64,000 nucleotides of DNA from contig NZ_DALZYX010000005.1 in NCBI RefSeq assembly GCF_031987975.1, forward strand, positions 186,001 to 250,000, read 5' to 3'. The translations under genes were made by a program, and so were the position numbers. This document shows, one piece after another, positions 16,420-25,370 of the stretch; within the stretch, counting starts at the first letter, position 1, and each line of letters starts with the position of its first letter. The notes below the pieces were generated by a model, which worked only from the letters and a program-made list of their open reading frames with translations, made no database searches and was not told the origin of the DNA. Source of the stretch: Pseudescherichia sp031987975 (GTDB lineage: Bacteria; Pseudomonadota; Gammaproteobacteria; Enterobacterales; Enterobacteriaceae).

Positions 16420-17532
16420 ATGATCAATAGTCGTCAGCCCGGGGATGTGGCTCAGATCCTGCTCTCGGTGCTGTTTTTAGCCGTTATGATTGTTGCCTGT
16501 TTATGGATAGTGCAACCTTTCATTCTTAGCTTTGCATGGGCAGGTACCATCGTCATTGCCACCTGGCCGCTGTTTTTACGCTTCCAACGTGTACTGGCGG
16601 GCCGTCGATCCCTGGCGGTGTTGTGTATGACGGTGATCTTAATCCTGGTATTTGTTATTCCTATTGCCCTGTTGGTTAATAGCCTTGTTGACGGCAGCGG
16701 CCCGGTGATCCGCGCGATTACCTCAGGCGATCTGACGCCACCGGATTTGGCCTGGCTGAAGAGCATTCCGCTGGTAGGACACAATCTCTATCTCGGCTGG
16801 CATAACCTGCTGGATATGGGCGGCAACGCAATCATGGCTAAGGTGCGTCCCTATCTGGGCGCGACCACGACCTGGTTCGTTGGCCAGGCGGCCCACATTG
16901 GCCGCTTTATGATGCACTGTGCGCTGATGCTGCTGTTCAGCGCCCTGCTATTCTGGCGCGGAGAGCGGGTCGCCCAGGGCATCCGCCACTTTGCAACTCG
17001 GCTGGCTGGTCGTCGTGGCGATACCGCCGTGCTGCTGGCAGCCCAGGCGATCCGCGCCGTGGCACTCGGCGTCGTCGTGACCGCGCTGGTACAGGCGGTG
17101 CTGGGCGGCATTGGGCTGGCCGTTACCGGCGTCCCCTATCCGACCCTGTTTACCGTCGTCATGATCCTCTCCTGTCTGGTGCAGATTGGTCCGCTGCCGG
17201 TGCTGATCCCGGCCATTATCTGGCTCTACTGGAGCGGGGATACCACCTGGGGTACGGTGCTGCTGGTCTGGAGCTGCGTGGTGGGTACGCTGGATAACGT
17301 CATCCGCCCGGTGCTGATCCGCATGGGAGCCGATTTGCCGCTGATTCTGATCCTCTCCGGCGTTATTGGCGGACTGATTGCCTTTGGCATGATTGGCCTG
17401 TTTATTGGTCCGGTTCTGCTCGCCGTGTCATGGCGTCTTTTTGATGCCTGGGTTCGCGAAGTCCCTCCCCCGGACGAGGTTAAAGATAATCTGCTGGAAC
17501 AGGTTAGCGATCACAAATTGGATAATAAATAG
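16420..17532 (+). CDS. ydiK: AI-2E family inner membrane transporter YdiK
   Basis: A 370-residue polytopic membrane protein of the AI-2 exporter/permease (AI-2E) family, same length as E. coli YdiK. Hydrophobic segments are visible at about residues 15-35, 35-50, 62-85, 155-180, 210-235, 240-265, 270-290 and 305-335, with a hydrophilic loop at 86-150. Substrate unknown. Divergent from ydiJ and followed by a hairpin, then rprA, as in E. coli. A PurR-like site upstream suggests a link to purine status. Confidence 0.93.
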   Translation: MINSRQPGDVAQILLSVLFLAVMIVACLWIVQPFILSFAWAGTIVIATWPLFLRFQRVLAGRRSLAVLCMTVILILVFVIPIALLVNSLVDGSGPVIRAITSGDLTPPDLAWLKSIPLVGHNLYLGWHNLLDMGGNAIMAKVRPYLGATTTWFVGQAAHIGRFMMHCALMLLFSALLFWRGERVAQGIRHFATRLAGRRGDTAVLLAAQAIRAVALGVVVTALVQAVLGGIGLAVTGVPYPTLFTVVMILSCLVQIGPLPVLIPAIIWLYWSGDTTWGTVLLVWSCVVGTLDNVIRPVLIRMGADLPLILILSGVIGGLIAFGMIGLFIGPVLLAVSWRLFDAWVREVPPPDEVKDNLLEQVSDHKLDNK

Positions 17533-17537
17533 TCAAT

Positions 17538-17557
17538 AAAGCGGGGGAACCCGCTTT
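17538..17557 (+). terminator. Hairpin after ydiK
   Basis: AAAGCGGG / CCCGCTTT stem with GGAA loop, five bases after the ydiK stop. T tract is interrupted (TTTACTATT). Confidence 0.6.
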
Positions 17558-17679
17558 ACTATTAAGCCCCGCTTATCAATTATTTATATTTCCTTTCTGG
17601 TCGGACCCTTCAACTCACTATATATACGCTATATCTCCTATTTTGCTTGTCGCAAAATCGTAACTTATGGTTAACTATT

Positions 17680-17694
17680 GAGACGAATCTGATC
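17680..17694 (+). promoter_or_regulatory. RcsB box of rprA
   Basis: GAGACGAATCTGATC, 34 bases upstream of the RNA start, matches the RcsB site of the E. coli rprA promoter. It would make RprA respond to envelope stress through the Rcs phosphorelay. Confidence 0.65.
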
Positions 17695-17727
17695 GACGCT
17701 AATAAGGGGTATGCCTACTATTAAGGC

Positions 17728-17834
17728 ACGGTTATAAATCAAGGCTTTGATTTATAAGCATGGAAATCCCCTGAGTGAAACAACGAATTGCTGTGTGTAG
17801 TCTTTGCCCATCTCCCACGATGGGCTTTTTTTTT
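17728..17834 (+). ncRNA. rprA: Small regulatory RNA RprA
   Basis: About 107 bases nearly identical to E. coli RprA from ACGGTTATAAATCAA through AGCATGGAAATCCCCTGAGTG to the terminator stem GCCCATCTCCCACGATGGGC plus T9. The first stem-loop pairs TTATAAATCAA with TTGATTTATAA, and the loop differs from E. coli in a few bases (AGGCTT). RprA is an Hfq-dependent RNA that activates rpoS translation. Location just after ydiK matches E. coli. Confidence 0.95.
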
Positions 17835-17901
17835 AGGTTCAAAATCTACGCTTGTCTAGTAGATAAGCGTTAAATGATAGAGAATCTGCATGGGGTAAAG
17901 G

Positions 17902-17986
17902 TATGATAGCGACTCTCATTGCTAAGGCTGTTTTAGCCTTTCGAAGCGTTGACCGCTGAGGGCTTCTTTGTTGCGGCATTTTTTTT
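17902..17986 (+). ncRNA. Candidate small RNA downstream of rprA
   Basis: A TATGAT hexamer (17902-17907) is followed by about 73 bases with three possible stems: AAGGCT/AGCCTT (17924-17940), GAAGC/GCTTC (17943-17966), or alternatively TG(A)CCGC/GCGGCA (17950-17978), ending directly in eight T. This is what a short independently transcribed RNA with an intrinsic terminator would look like. I do not recognise it as a known RNA. It could instead be a remnant of an adjacent terminator. Confidence 0.4.
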
Positions 17987-18095
17987 AATCAGATAATACA
18001 AGCGGTAAACCTGATTTACAATTTTCCCACTGATGTTGTGTTTGAACAGGTTCAGTAGGACTCAATGAACTACCTTCTGGATAGTCCTTCATAAT

Positions 18096-18728
18096 TTAAG
18101 CCTTCCACGGGTTTTCTACGTTAATACGTTTGCACTGATAATTAAAATCGTTATCACCTACAAGCGATGCACTAACGGCTTTACCTTTTAAATAATTAAC
18201 TTCCAGCGTTGCAAAATTCCAAACATGGGGAAAGCTGTCAATAGTTAAATAACCTGTATCATCATTATTAAAGTTATAACTTACTTTCTGCGCATCAACC
18301 CCATTAGGATAAATGATATGATTCTGTTCACCTAAATTATGGTTATGGGCTACCAACCCTACGCTATACCAGTTCTCCGGTACTTCTGATTTTTCAACGC
18401 TGGAAGAATAACGCCCTGCATTGAAAGTAAGATTCAAATCACCATTGCAGGCAAACTCTACGTTATCTGGATAAATGTAATCACCAGCTACTAAAATATT
18501 ATCACCGTAACCTGTAGGAATAATTTTATCTGTTCTGGTTGGTGTTAAATCGTTATTGACTGGTAAAGCTGTATGTTCAGGAGGTGGAACTTTTCCACCT
18601 TGACGAACAGAGGCAGCCCTGCCACCACAAATAGAACCATCAGCGGCTATATCATCTGGATAGGTACAACTACCAGCCATAGCAGAAGCGCTTAGTGCCA
18701 TTAATACCACTAACAATGTTTTATTCAC
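18096..18728 (-). CDS. Secreted protein of unknown function
   Basis: A 210-residue protein that I do not recognise. A GTG start at 18728 has GGAGAAG nine bases ahead, better placed than the upstream TTG. Residues 1-19 form a clear signal peptide ending ASAMA, so it is exported to the periplasm or beyond. The mature part has four cysteines (two close to the N-terminus, CTYPDD...ICGG, and two further on, FACNGD and YQCKR) that could form disulfides, and is rich in Asn, Asp, Tyr and Val, as in beta-sandwich secreted proteins. The gene is AT-rich compared with core genes, lies alone between rprA and a membrane protein gene, and is probably acquired. Confidence 0.75.
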   Translation of the reverse strand: MNKTLLVVLMALSASAMAGSCTYPDDIAADGSICGGRAASVRQGGKVPPPEHTALPVNNDLTPTRTDKIIPTGYGDNILVAGDYIYPDNVEFACNGDLNLTFNAGRYSSSVEKSEVPENWYSVGLVAHNHNLGEQNHIIYPNGVDAQKVSYNFNNDDTGYLTIDSFPHVWNFATLEVNYLKGKAVSASLVGDNDFNYQCKRINVENPWKA

Positions 18729-19312
18729 TTTCAACTTCTCCAGCCACTAATTAATGAGTGCTGCACCATCGCATTATCAATAGTTCATTTAAGCTTTTTT
18801 TGCATAGCGCCATAATTAAAACGCTGGACACAAAAATTATCCAAATAGCCCCTACAGGCTCTATCTCCACAAAACCTGCCACAGCAGACCTACATCGAAA
18901 GAACACGCATCATCATCAATCAAACTAATCCCAAAAGCCATTAGCTTAGCCTCTGGACGGGTAGGCCGTACCAGATGCTATATATTATCCGGGGAAGTTT
19001 TCTATGCAGCATAACGTTAACATGCTCGCCACGACTGGTAACTAAAAATATAAAATCTTGACGATAAAATCCTCGGCCCATAATTATATTTAGGTATTAT
19101 AGCCTTATAGGATTTATAATGACGCCACCCATGCATTATGTTTATATGTCGATCAGCTGTCAACAGAGCCAGATTACTCTTAAGCACAAATACATCAAAA
19201 CACCACAAATAGCTTAGGATAGTGTTATTAATGTTAGTGGTGAGTATAGAGTTTTGATGCATCGCAATAATCACTATGTTACCGATAAAATATTTCCACC
19301 CTAAAGATTGCA
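18729..19312. other. AT-rich intergenic stretch without a supported gene
   Basis: Nearly 600 bases of AT-rich DNA. A 98-codon minus-strand frame (19017-19313) has no ribosome site or recognisable content. Around 18890-18985 the minus strand has a short open stretch that could be a gene remnant, but nothing definite. Confidence 0.5.
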
Positions 19313-19341
19313 CAAAAAAGCCAGACCGGGGTCTGGCTTTG
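19313..19341 (-). terminator. Terminator of the membrane protein gene
   Basis: Stem AAAGCCAGAC / GTCTGGCTTT with six T on the minus strand, 20 bases past the stop of the gene at 19361. Confidence 0.85.
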
Positions 19342-19360
19342 TATTCAATAACAGTCGAAA

Positions 19361-20380
19361 TTATCGGGTGCGATCGTGTGTGGTTACCTGACGCGGCTGA
19401 GTGCGGCGTCCCACCATGCCCATTGCACCTGCCAGTACCGCTTCAATCAGCAGCATAAAGAAGGTGAACCAGCTGGCTTTGGCCGTAGCGGCTGCCGCTT
19501 TCTCACCCGCTTCACGGGCTTTCTGCTCCGCCTGCGCTTTCAGCTCATCAAATTTCGCCCGCGCTTCCTGATAACTTTTTTCCGTCTGAGCAACTATCTG
19601 CTCCGCTTCGGCATCAGATTTACCGGTACGCGCCTGAATAATATTTTTCAGTGCTTCACGGTCGGCTGCCTGGAAGGTGCTCTGATTTCTGTCGATTAAG
19701 CCTTTAATAAAACCGGCGATATCAGTATCAGCCGTCTGCGGGGTGTTAGCCGTCGCTGCCGCCTGGTTCTGAGCATTGTTGGCTTCATTCTGCGCCTGAT
19801 TTTGCAGCGCCTCTGGCTGCAGTTCCGGTTTCCCAGTTTGTCGCAGCGTGGTTTCAAGCTCGTCCTGTAAGCTGTCGAGATTAATATTATTCTCTGCGAG
19901 TTTTTCTTTCGCCATATCCTTAACTGACGGTGCAACCGCCGTGACGCCACTGCCTACCGCCTGCAAACCAGCCCCCAAAATATTCATGGCACCGGTGACC
20001 GCACTGTTCGCCAGCATAACGACGAACCAGGCGCTAATGATGGTGTTGACGCCAAACATCAACAGACCATGTAAAGCACCCTCTCGCTGTGCCAGCCTGC
20101 CGCTGGCATAGGCCCCTGCGGCAATGGCGATCAGCATGCTCAAGCCAGTCCAGATGGCCGCTCCCATGCCGATACCCCCCATCGGATCTTGCTCTTCCAG
20201 AGGATCGATAGTGCTGGCACCAATCGCGGTGCCGAGAATAGAAAGGATTAGGTAGAGCACCATTGAAATAATGACACCGGCAAACACTGCACTCCATGAA
20301 ATACGTTTTAGGGGGACGCCTCTACCCGGCGTATATATGTCATCGTAATCGTTTCGGACATGTACATGTTGATCGGCCAT
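19361..20380 (-). CDS. Uncharacterised inner membrane protein with coiled-coil domain
   Basis: A 339-residue protein without a recognised function. Hydrophobic segments lie at about residues 30-55, 72-95 and 105-130 and a last one at about 300-322. Between them (about 150-295) is a long hydrophilic Ala/Gln/Glu/Lys-rich region with heptad character (EKSYQEARAKFDELKAQAEQ) that should form a helical coiled coil. The C-terminus is basic (RRTQPRQ). GGGAGAAG precedes the ATG by a suitable distance. It is monocistronic with a good terminator, between an acquired patch and ppsA. The architecture, membrane anchor at both ends with amphipathic helices between, suggests an envelope structural or stress role, which is a guess. 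Confidence 0.8.
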   Translation of the reverse strand: MADQHVHVRNDYDDIYTPGRGVPLKRISWSAVFAGVIISMVLYLILSILGTAIGASTIDPLEEQDPMGGIGMGAAIWTGLSMLIAIAAGAYASGRLAQREGALHGLLMFGVNTIISAWFVVMLANSAVTGAMNILGAGLQAVGSGVTAVAPSVKDMAKEKLAENNINLDSLQDELETTLRQTGKPELQPEALQNQAQNEANNAQNQAAATANTPQTADTDIAGFIKGLIDRNQSTFQAADREALKNIIQARTGKSDAEAEQIVAQTEKSYQEARAKFDELKAQAEQKAREAGEKAAAATAKASWFTFFMLLIEAVLAGAMGMVGRRTQPRQVTTHDRTR

Positions 20381-20554
20381 CTTTTCTTCTCCCTTATAAC
20401 CTTACGGCTTATGTCGCAATTTTCGACGGTTAAAAAAATAGAGCTGGAATGGCTTCAGCTTTAGCCTCTGTAAGGGTAGTTCGATATGGGTAAATAAACC
20501 AAGGCGTCGTCACATCAACAGAAATTGTTTCGACCAAAGACAAATCGGTAACAA

Positions 20555-20586
20555 ATAAAAAAGCCTCCCCGGGCTGGGGAGGCTTT
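20555..20586 (-). terminator. ppsA terminator
   Basis: Stem AAAGCCTCCCC / GGGGAGGCTTT with a T-rich tract on the minus strand, 18 bases past ppsA. Confidence 0.9.
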
Positions 20587-20603
20587 AAGAAGATGATGAA
20601 CTA

Positions 20604-22979
20604 TTACTTGATTTCAGCGAGGCTTAGCCAGGTTTGAACTACGGTATCCGGGTTCAACGACAGGCTGTCGATCCCCTCCTCCATCAGCCAGGCAGCAAAG
20701 TCCTCGTGATCGGATGGTCCCTGACCACAGATACCGACATATTTGCCCTCTTTTTTCGCCGCGCGGATTGCCATCGAGAGCAGCGCTTTAACCGCCTCGT
20801 TACGTTCGTCAAAGAGTTCAGATACGACGCCGGAGTCGCGATCCAGGCCCAGCGTCAGCTGCGTCATATCGTTCGAGCCGATAGAGAAACCGTCAAAGTG
20901 CTCAAGGAACTGCTCCGCCAGCAGGGCGTTGGACGGAATTTCGCACATCATGATCACCTTCAGCCCGTTCTCGCCGCGCTTCAGACCCTGACGCGCCAGC
21001 TCATCTACTACCGCTTTCGCCTGATCAACGGTTCGGACGAACGGGATCATAATTTCGACGTTGGTCAGCCCCATATCATTACGCACGTATTTTACCGCCT
21101 CGCACTCAAGGGCAAAGCAGTCGCGGAAGCTATCAGAGACATAGCGGCCCGCGCCACGGAAGCCGAGCATCGGGTTCTCCTCTTCCGGCTCGTAGCGCTC
21201 CCCACCTACCAGATTTGCGTACTCGTTGGATTTAAAATCGGAGAGCCGCACGATAACGCGTTTCGGCCAGAAGGCCGCGCCAAGGGTGGCAATACCTTCG
21301 CTCAGTCGCCCGATGTAGAAGTCCTTCGGTGATTTGTAACCCTTCATCATCTCACGAATTTCGTTTTGCAGGCCCGGCTCCTGGTCGTCGAACTCCAGCA
21401 GCGCACGCGGGTGCACGCCAATCATGCGGTTGATAATAAACTCCAGACGCGCCAGTCCAACGCCTTCGTTTGGCAGGCAGGCGAAATCAAAAGCGCGATC
21501 CGGGTTGCCGACGTTCATCATGATCTTCAGCGGTAGATCGGGCATGGTATCTACGCTGGAACTCTGCACGCTAAAGTCGAGCATCTCGGCATAGACATAG
21601 CCGGTATCACCTTCAGCACAGGAGACGGTGACTTTCTCGTCATCGCGAATGCGTTCGGTCGCATCACCGCAGCCCACCACCGCCGGGATGCCCAGCTCGC
21701 GAGCAATGATCGCTGCATGACAGGTACGGCCGCCGCGGTTGGTCACGATCGCCGCCGCCTTTTTCATGATCGGCTCCCAGTCCGGGTCGGTCATGTCCGT
21801 TACCAGCACATCACCAGGCTGAATACGGTTCATTTCGCTGATATCGTGAATGACCTTCACCGGGCCAGCGCCAATGCGGTGTCCAATGGCACGGCCTTCG
21901 GCAACGACTTTACCCTGAGCATGAAGCGTATAGCGCTCCATAACCTGACCACGGGAACGCACGGTTTCCGGACGGGCCTGCACGATAAACAGCTTGCCGG
22001 TATGACCATCTTTTGCCCACTCGATATCCATCGGGCGACCATAGTGTTGCTCAATCAGCACCGCCTGCTTCGCCAGCGCCTGAACTTCATCATCGGTCAG
22101 GGAGAAAATGTCGCGGTCAGCTTCAGGAACATCTTCAATTTTTACCTGCTTACCATGCTCCTGGCTCGGGGCATAGACCATGCGGATCTTTTTCGAGCCC
22201 ATGGTGCGGCGCACAATGGAAGGGCGGTCGTTCGCCAGCGTCGGCTTGTGCACGTAAAACTCGTCCGGGTTAACCGCCCCCTGGACGACCATCTCGCCCA
22301 GCCCCCAGGCAGAGGTGATAAACACCACCTGATCGAAGCCGGATTCCGTATCGATGGAGAACATGACGCCGGAAGAGGCTAAGTCCGAACGTACCATGCG
22401 CTGCACGCCGGCAGAGAGCGCCACACCACGGTGGTCGTAGCCCTGATGCACACGATAGGAGATGGCGCGATCGTTAAACAGTGAAGCAAAGACGTGCTTC
22501 ACCGCCACCAGCACCGCATCGTAGCCTTGAACGTTGAGAAAGGTCTCCTGCTGACCGGCAAACGAGGCATCCGGCATATCTTCCGCCGTGGCGGATGAGC
22601 GCACCGCGAACGACGCCTCGGCATCACCCTCCGAAAGCTGGTCATAGGCCTCATGGATGGCTTTTTCCAGCTCCGGCTGGAAAGGGGTATCGATGATCCA
22701 TTGCCGGATCTGCGTCCCGGCCTTCGCCAGTTCGCCTACATCATCAATGTCCGTTTTATCCAGCAGTTCGTAGATACGCTGGTTGACGCCGCTTTGATCG
22801 AGAAACTGATTGAACGCATCCGCCGTGGTAGCGAATCCGTTCGGGACAGATACGCCAGTTTCAGACAGGTTAGTAATCATTTCACCCAGGGAGGCATTTT
22901 TGCCCCCAACGCGGTCAACATCATTCATGCCGAGTTGGTTATACCAGAGCACCAGCGGTGACGAGCCATTGTTGGACAT
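20604..22979 (-). CDS. ppsA: Phosphoenolpyruvate synthase
   Basis: A 791-residue enzyme (792 in E. coli) converting pyruvate and ATP to phosphoenolpyruvate, AMP and phosphate, the entry to gluconeogenesis. N-terminal ATP-grasp domain (LGEMITNLSETG at the start), phospho-histidine swivelling domain with GGRTCHAAIIARELGIP (catalytic His near 421), and C-terminal PEP-binding barrel ending near GICGQGPSDH. Divergent from ppsR, which encodes its regulatory kinase/phosphorylase. A Cra-like site about 90 bases upstream fits activation. Confidence 0.98.
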   Translation of the reverse strand: MSNNGSSPLVLWYNQLGMNDVDRVGGKNASLGEMITNLSETGVSVPNGFATTADAFNQFLDQSGVNQRIYELLDKTDIDDVGELAKAGTQIRQWIIDTPFQPELEKAIHEAYDQLSEGDAEASFAVRSSATAEDMPDASFAGQQETFLNVQGYDAVLVAVKHVFASLFNDRAISYRVHQGYDHRGVALSAGVQRMVRSDLASSGVMFSIDTESGFDQVVFITSAWGLGEMVVQGAVNPDEFYVHKPTLANDRPSIVRRTMGSKKIRMVYAPSQEHGKQVKIEDVPEADRDIFSLTDDEVQALAKQAVLIEQHYGRPMDIEWAKDGHTGKLFIVQARPETVRSRGQVMERYTLHAQGKVVAEGRAIGHRIGAGPVKVIHDISEMNRIQPGDVLVTDMTDPDWEPIMKKAAAIVTNRGGRTCHAAIIARELGIPAVVGCGDATERIRDDEKVTVSCAEGDTGYVYAEMLDFSVQSSSVDTMPDLPLKIMMNVGNPDRAFDFACLPNEGVGLARLEFIINRMIGVHPRALLEFDDQEPGLQNEIREMMKGYKSPKDFYIGRLSEGIATLGAAFWPKRVIVRLSDFKSNEYANLVGGERYEPEEENPMLGFRGAGRYVSDSFRDCFALECEAVKYVRNDMGLTNVEIMIPFVRTVDQAKAVVDELARQGLKRGENGLKVIMMCEIPSNALLAEQFLEHFDGFSIGSNDMTQLTLGLDRDSGVVSELFDERNEAVKALLSMAIRAAKKEGKYVGICGQGPSDHEDFAAWLMEEGIDSLSLNPDTVVQTWLSLAEIK

Positions 22980-23305
22980 CGGACAATCCTTTTTTGATAT
23001 ATGATTGAGTTAGCAACACCTGACGTACCTATTTATCCTGGCATAACTGGCTCGCTTAAAAAAACGGTGAATCGTTCAAGCAAATTTATTTTTCTATTTT
23101 TCGGACAGTTTCACGCTATTTTGTAACCTGCTGATTTGGTTGCACTCTATTTGAGATTTTTTGTATACATGAAAAATAAAAGTGAAATGTACATTTCAGT
23201 AAAAATAAAAACGGCATTTCATTTTGTGCAAATGCGCAATGCGCAGTAGTATGGTACCTAAATTATTTTTAGCGTTAACACCATCATGCAAACGGGGGAT
23301 AAAAA
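22980..23305. other. Divergent ppsA-ppsR promoter region
   Basis: 326 AT-rich bases separating ppsA and ppsR. Apart from the Cra site there is an inverted pair ATGCGCAATGCGCA at about 23232-23245 near the presumed ppsR promoter. No gene. Confidence 0.5.
23067..23080 (-). promoter_or_regulatory. Cra site upstream of ppsA
   Basis: GTGAATCGTTCAAG matches the Cra (FruR) half-site consensus GTGAATCG. Cra activates ppsA in E. coli; the site here is about 90 bases upstream of the start codon. Confidence 0.65.
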
Positions 23306-24139
23306 ATGGAAAATTCAGCCGATCGCCAGGTGTTTTATATTTCTGATGGTACGGCCATTACGGCAGAAGTGCTCGGGCATGCGGTCATGTCGCAGTTTCC
23401 CGTTGCCATTCACAGCATCACGCTGCCGTTCGTCGAAAACGTCCAGCGTGCCAATGCGGTCAAGGAGCAGATTGATGCCATTTTTCAGCAGACAGGCGTG
23501 CGGCCGCTGGTCTTTTACTCTATCGTCATGCCGGAGATCCGCAGCATCATTACCCAGAGCCAGGGCTTCTGTCAGGATATCGTCCAGGCGCTGGTTGCTC
23601 CGCTCCAGCAGGAACTTAAGCTCGATCCTAGCGCAGTCGCCCACCGTACCCACGGACTCAATCCAGGGAACCTGACGCGATATGACGCCCGTATCGCTGC
23701 GATTGACTACACTCTTGCCCACGACGACGGCATCTCCATGCGCAATCTGGAGCAGGCACAAGTGATCCTGCTCGGGGTCTCCCGCTGCGGCAAAACGCCC
23801 ACCAGCCTCTATCTGGCGATGCAGTTTGGCATTCGCGCTGCTAACTACCCCTTTATTGCCGATGATATGGATAATCTGGTGCTGCCCGCTGCCTTGAAAC
23901 CGCTTCAGCATAAGCTGTTTGGCCTGACCATCAATGCCGAACGCCTGGCAGCGATCCGCGAAGAGCGCGTCGAGAATAGCCGTTATGCCTCAATGCGCCA
24001 GTGCCGGCTTGAGCTGGCCGAGGTGGAAGCTCTGTACCGTAAAAACAATATCCCCTACCTGAACAGCACCAACTACTCGGTTGAGGAGATTGCCACTAAG
24101 ATCCTCGATATTATGAAACTGAATCGCAGCATGTACTAA
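23306..24139 (+). CDS. ppsR: PEP synthase regulatory protein (bifunctional kinase/pyrophosphorylase)
   Basis: A 277-residue DUF299-family protein, same length as E. coli PpsR (YdiA). It inactivates PpsA by ADP-dependent phosphorylation and reactivates it by Pi-dependent dephosphorylation. The nucleotide loop GVSRCGKTPTS is at about residues 153-163. The stop codon lies inside a TrpR operator for the downstream aroH gene. Divergent from its target gene ppsA. Confidence 0.97.
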   Translation: MENSADRQVFYISDGTAITAEVLGHAVMSQFPVAIHSITLPFVENVQRANAVKEQIDAIFQQTGVRPLVFYSIVMPEIRSIITQSQGFCQDIVQALVAPLQQELKLDPSAVAHRTHGLNPGNLTRYDARIAAIDYTLAHDDGISMRNLEQAQVILLGVSRCGKTPTSLYLAMQFGIRAANYPFIADDMDNLVLPAALKPLQHKLFGLTINAERLAAIREERVENSRYASMRQCRLELAEVEALYRKNNIPYLNSTNYSVEEIATKILDIMKLNRSMY

Positions 24140-24153
24140 TTAGCTAGTACAAT
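24131..24153 (+). promoter_or_regulatory. TrpR operator of aroH overlapping the ppsR stop
   Basis: TGTACTAATTAGCTAGTACA (24132-24151) is a TrpR-type palindrome built from two ACTAG/CTAGT half sites. The TAA of ppsR (24137-24139) lies inside it. TrpR control of aroH is established in E. coli. Confidence 0.8.
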
Positions 24154-24185
24154 TCGCCATTTTCCGCTATCATTGCCCGCAGCAT

Positions 24186-24201
24186 TGTGATGTGCATCAC
24201 G
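24186..24201 (+). promoter_or_regulatory. CRP-like palindrome upstream of aroH
   Basis: TGTGATGTGCATCACG matches the CRP consensus TGTGA-N6-TCACA in nine of ten key positions. Its role ahead of aroH is not known to me; it may be fortuitous. Confidence 0.35.
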
Positions 24202-24293
24202 CTCATACTTGAAAACGTCAAGGATTGGTTTATCGTGATGCCCATCACTTCCGGCAGGTCTGCCGTTGAAGCCACAAATTTCTGAGATAAGTC

Positions 24294-25340
24294 ATGAACA
24301 AAACTGATGAACTCCGCACTGCGCGCATAGAGAGTCTGGTGACCCCGGCCGAGCTGGCCCAGCGGTATCCTGTCTCCCGGCCGGTGGCGGAACACGTTAA
24401 CGCCTCGCGTCGGCGGATTGAGAGAATATTAAACGGCGAAGATCGCCGACTGCTGGTCATTGTGGGTCCCTGCTCGATCCACGACCTTGATGCAGCGATG
24501 GATTACGCTCACCGGCTGCAGGGGCTGCGCGAAAAACACCAGGATACGCTTGAGATTGTCATGCGTACCTATTTTGAGAAGCCCCGTACCGTCGTGGGCT
24601 GGAAAGGACTGATCTCCGATCCGGATCTTAATGGTAGCTATCGAGTCAACCACGGTATGGAGCTGGCGCGTAAGCTGCTATTACAGGTAAATGAGCTGGG
24701 CGTACCGACGGCTACCGAATTTCTTGATATGGTGACCGGGCAGTTTATTGCCGATCTCATCAGCTGGGGGGCAATCGGGGCGCGCACCACCGAAAGCCAG
24801 ATCCATCGTGAGATGGCCTCGGCGCTCTCCTGTCCGGTAGGCTTTAAAAACGGTACGGATGGCAATACCCGCATTGCGGTTGACGCCATTCGTGCCTCAC
24901 GGGCGAGTCATATGTTCCTCTCCCCGGACAAGAACGGGCAGATGACCATCTATCAAACCAGCGGTAACCCCTATGGCCACATCATTATGCGCGGCGGCAA
25001 GACGCCTAACTACCACGCCGAGGCGATTGCCGAGGCCTGCGGAACGCTGAGCGAGTTCTCCCTGCCTGAACATCTGGTGGTGGATTTCAGCCACGGCAAC
25101 TGCCAGAAGCAGCATCGTCGCCAGCTTGATGTATGCGACGACGTTTGCCAGCAGATCCGCAGCGGTTCGACAGCCATTGCCGGGATCATGGCGGAGAGTT
25201 TCCTCCAGGAAGGGACGCAGAAGATTATCGCCGGGCAACCGCTCACCTACGGGCAGTCGATTACCGACCCGTGCCTACACTGGGAAGACACGACGCTGCT
25301 GATGGAGAAGCTCTCCGACGCCGTGGCAACCCGCCTCTGA
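24294..25340 (+). CDS. aroH: 3-deoxy-7-phosphoheptulonate synthase, Trp-sensitive
   Basis: A 348-residue class I DAHP synthase, same length as E. coli AroH; condenses phosphoenolpyruvate and erythrose-4-phosphate, the first step of the shikimate pathway. Motifs: VGPCSIHD, KPRTVVGWKG, GARTTESQIHR, and HGNCQK. Assigned as the Trp-sensitive isozyme by synteny with ppsR and the TrpR operator upstream. Confidence 0.97.
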   Translation: MNKTDELRTARIESLVTPAELAQRYPVSRPVAEHVNASRRRIERILNGEDRRLLVIVGPCSIHDLDAAMDYAHRLQGLREKHQDTLEIVMRTYFEKPRTVVGWKGLISDPDLNGSYRVNHGMELARKLLLQVNELGVPTATEFLDMVTGQFIADLISWGAIGARTTESQIHREMASALSCPVGFKNGTDGNTRIAVDAIRASRASHMFLSPDKNGQMTIYQTSGNPYGHIIMRGGKTPNYHAEAIAEACGTLSEFSLPEHLVVDFSHGNCQKQHRRQLDVCDDVCQQIRSGSTAIAGIMAESFLQEGTQKIIAGQPLTYGQSITDPCLHWEDTTLLMEKLSDAVATRL

Positions 25341-25344
25341 AATA

Positions 25345-25370
25345 CTGCCCGCCGTGGCGGGCAGCCTTCT
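25345..25370 (+). terminator. aroH terminator
   Basis: Strong stem CTGCCCGCC / GCGGGCAG just after the aroH stop, followed by CCTTCTCT; between convergent aroH and selO. Confidence 0.7.

Noticed and set aside
19017..19313. 98-codon ORF in AT-rich gap
   Set aside because: No ribosome site, no recognisable domain, and it overlaps the terminator of the neighbouring gene.
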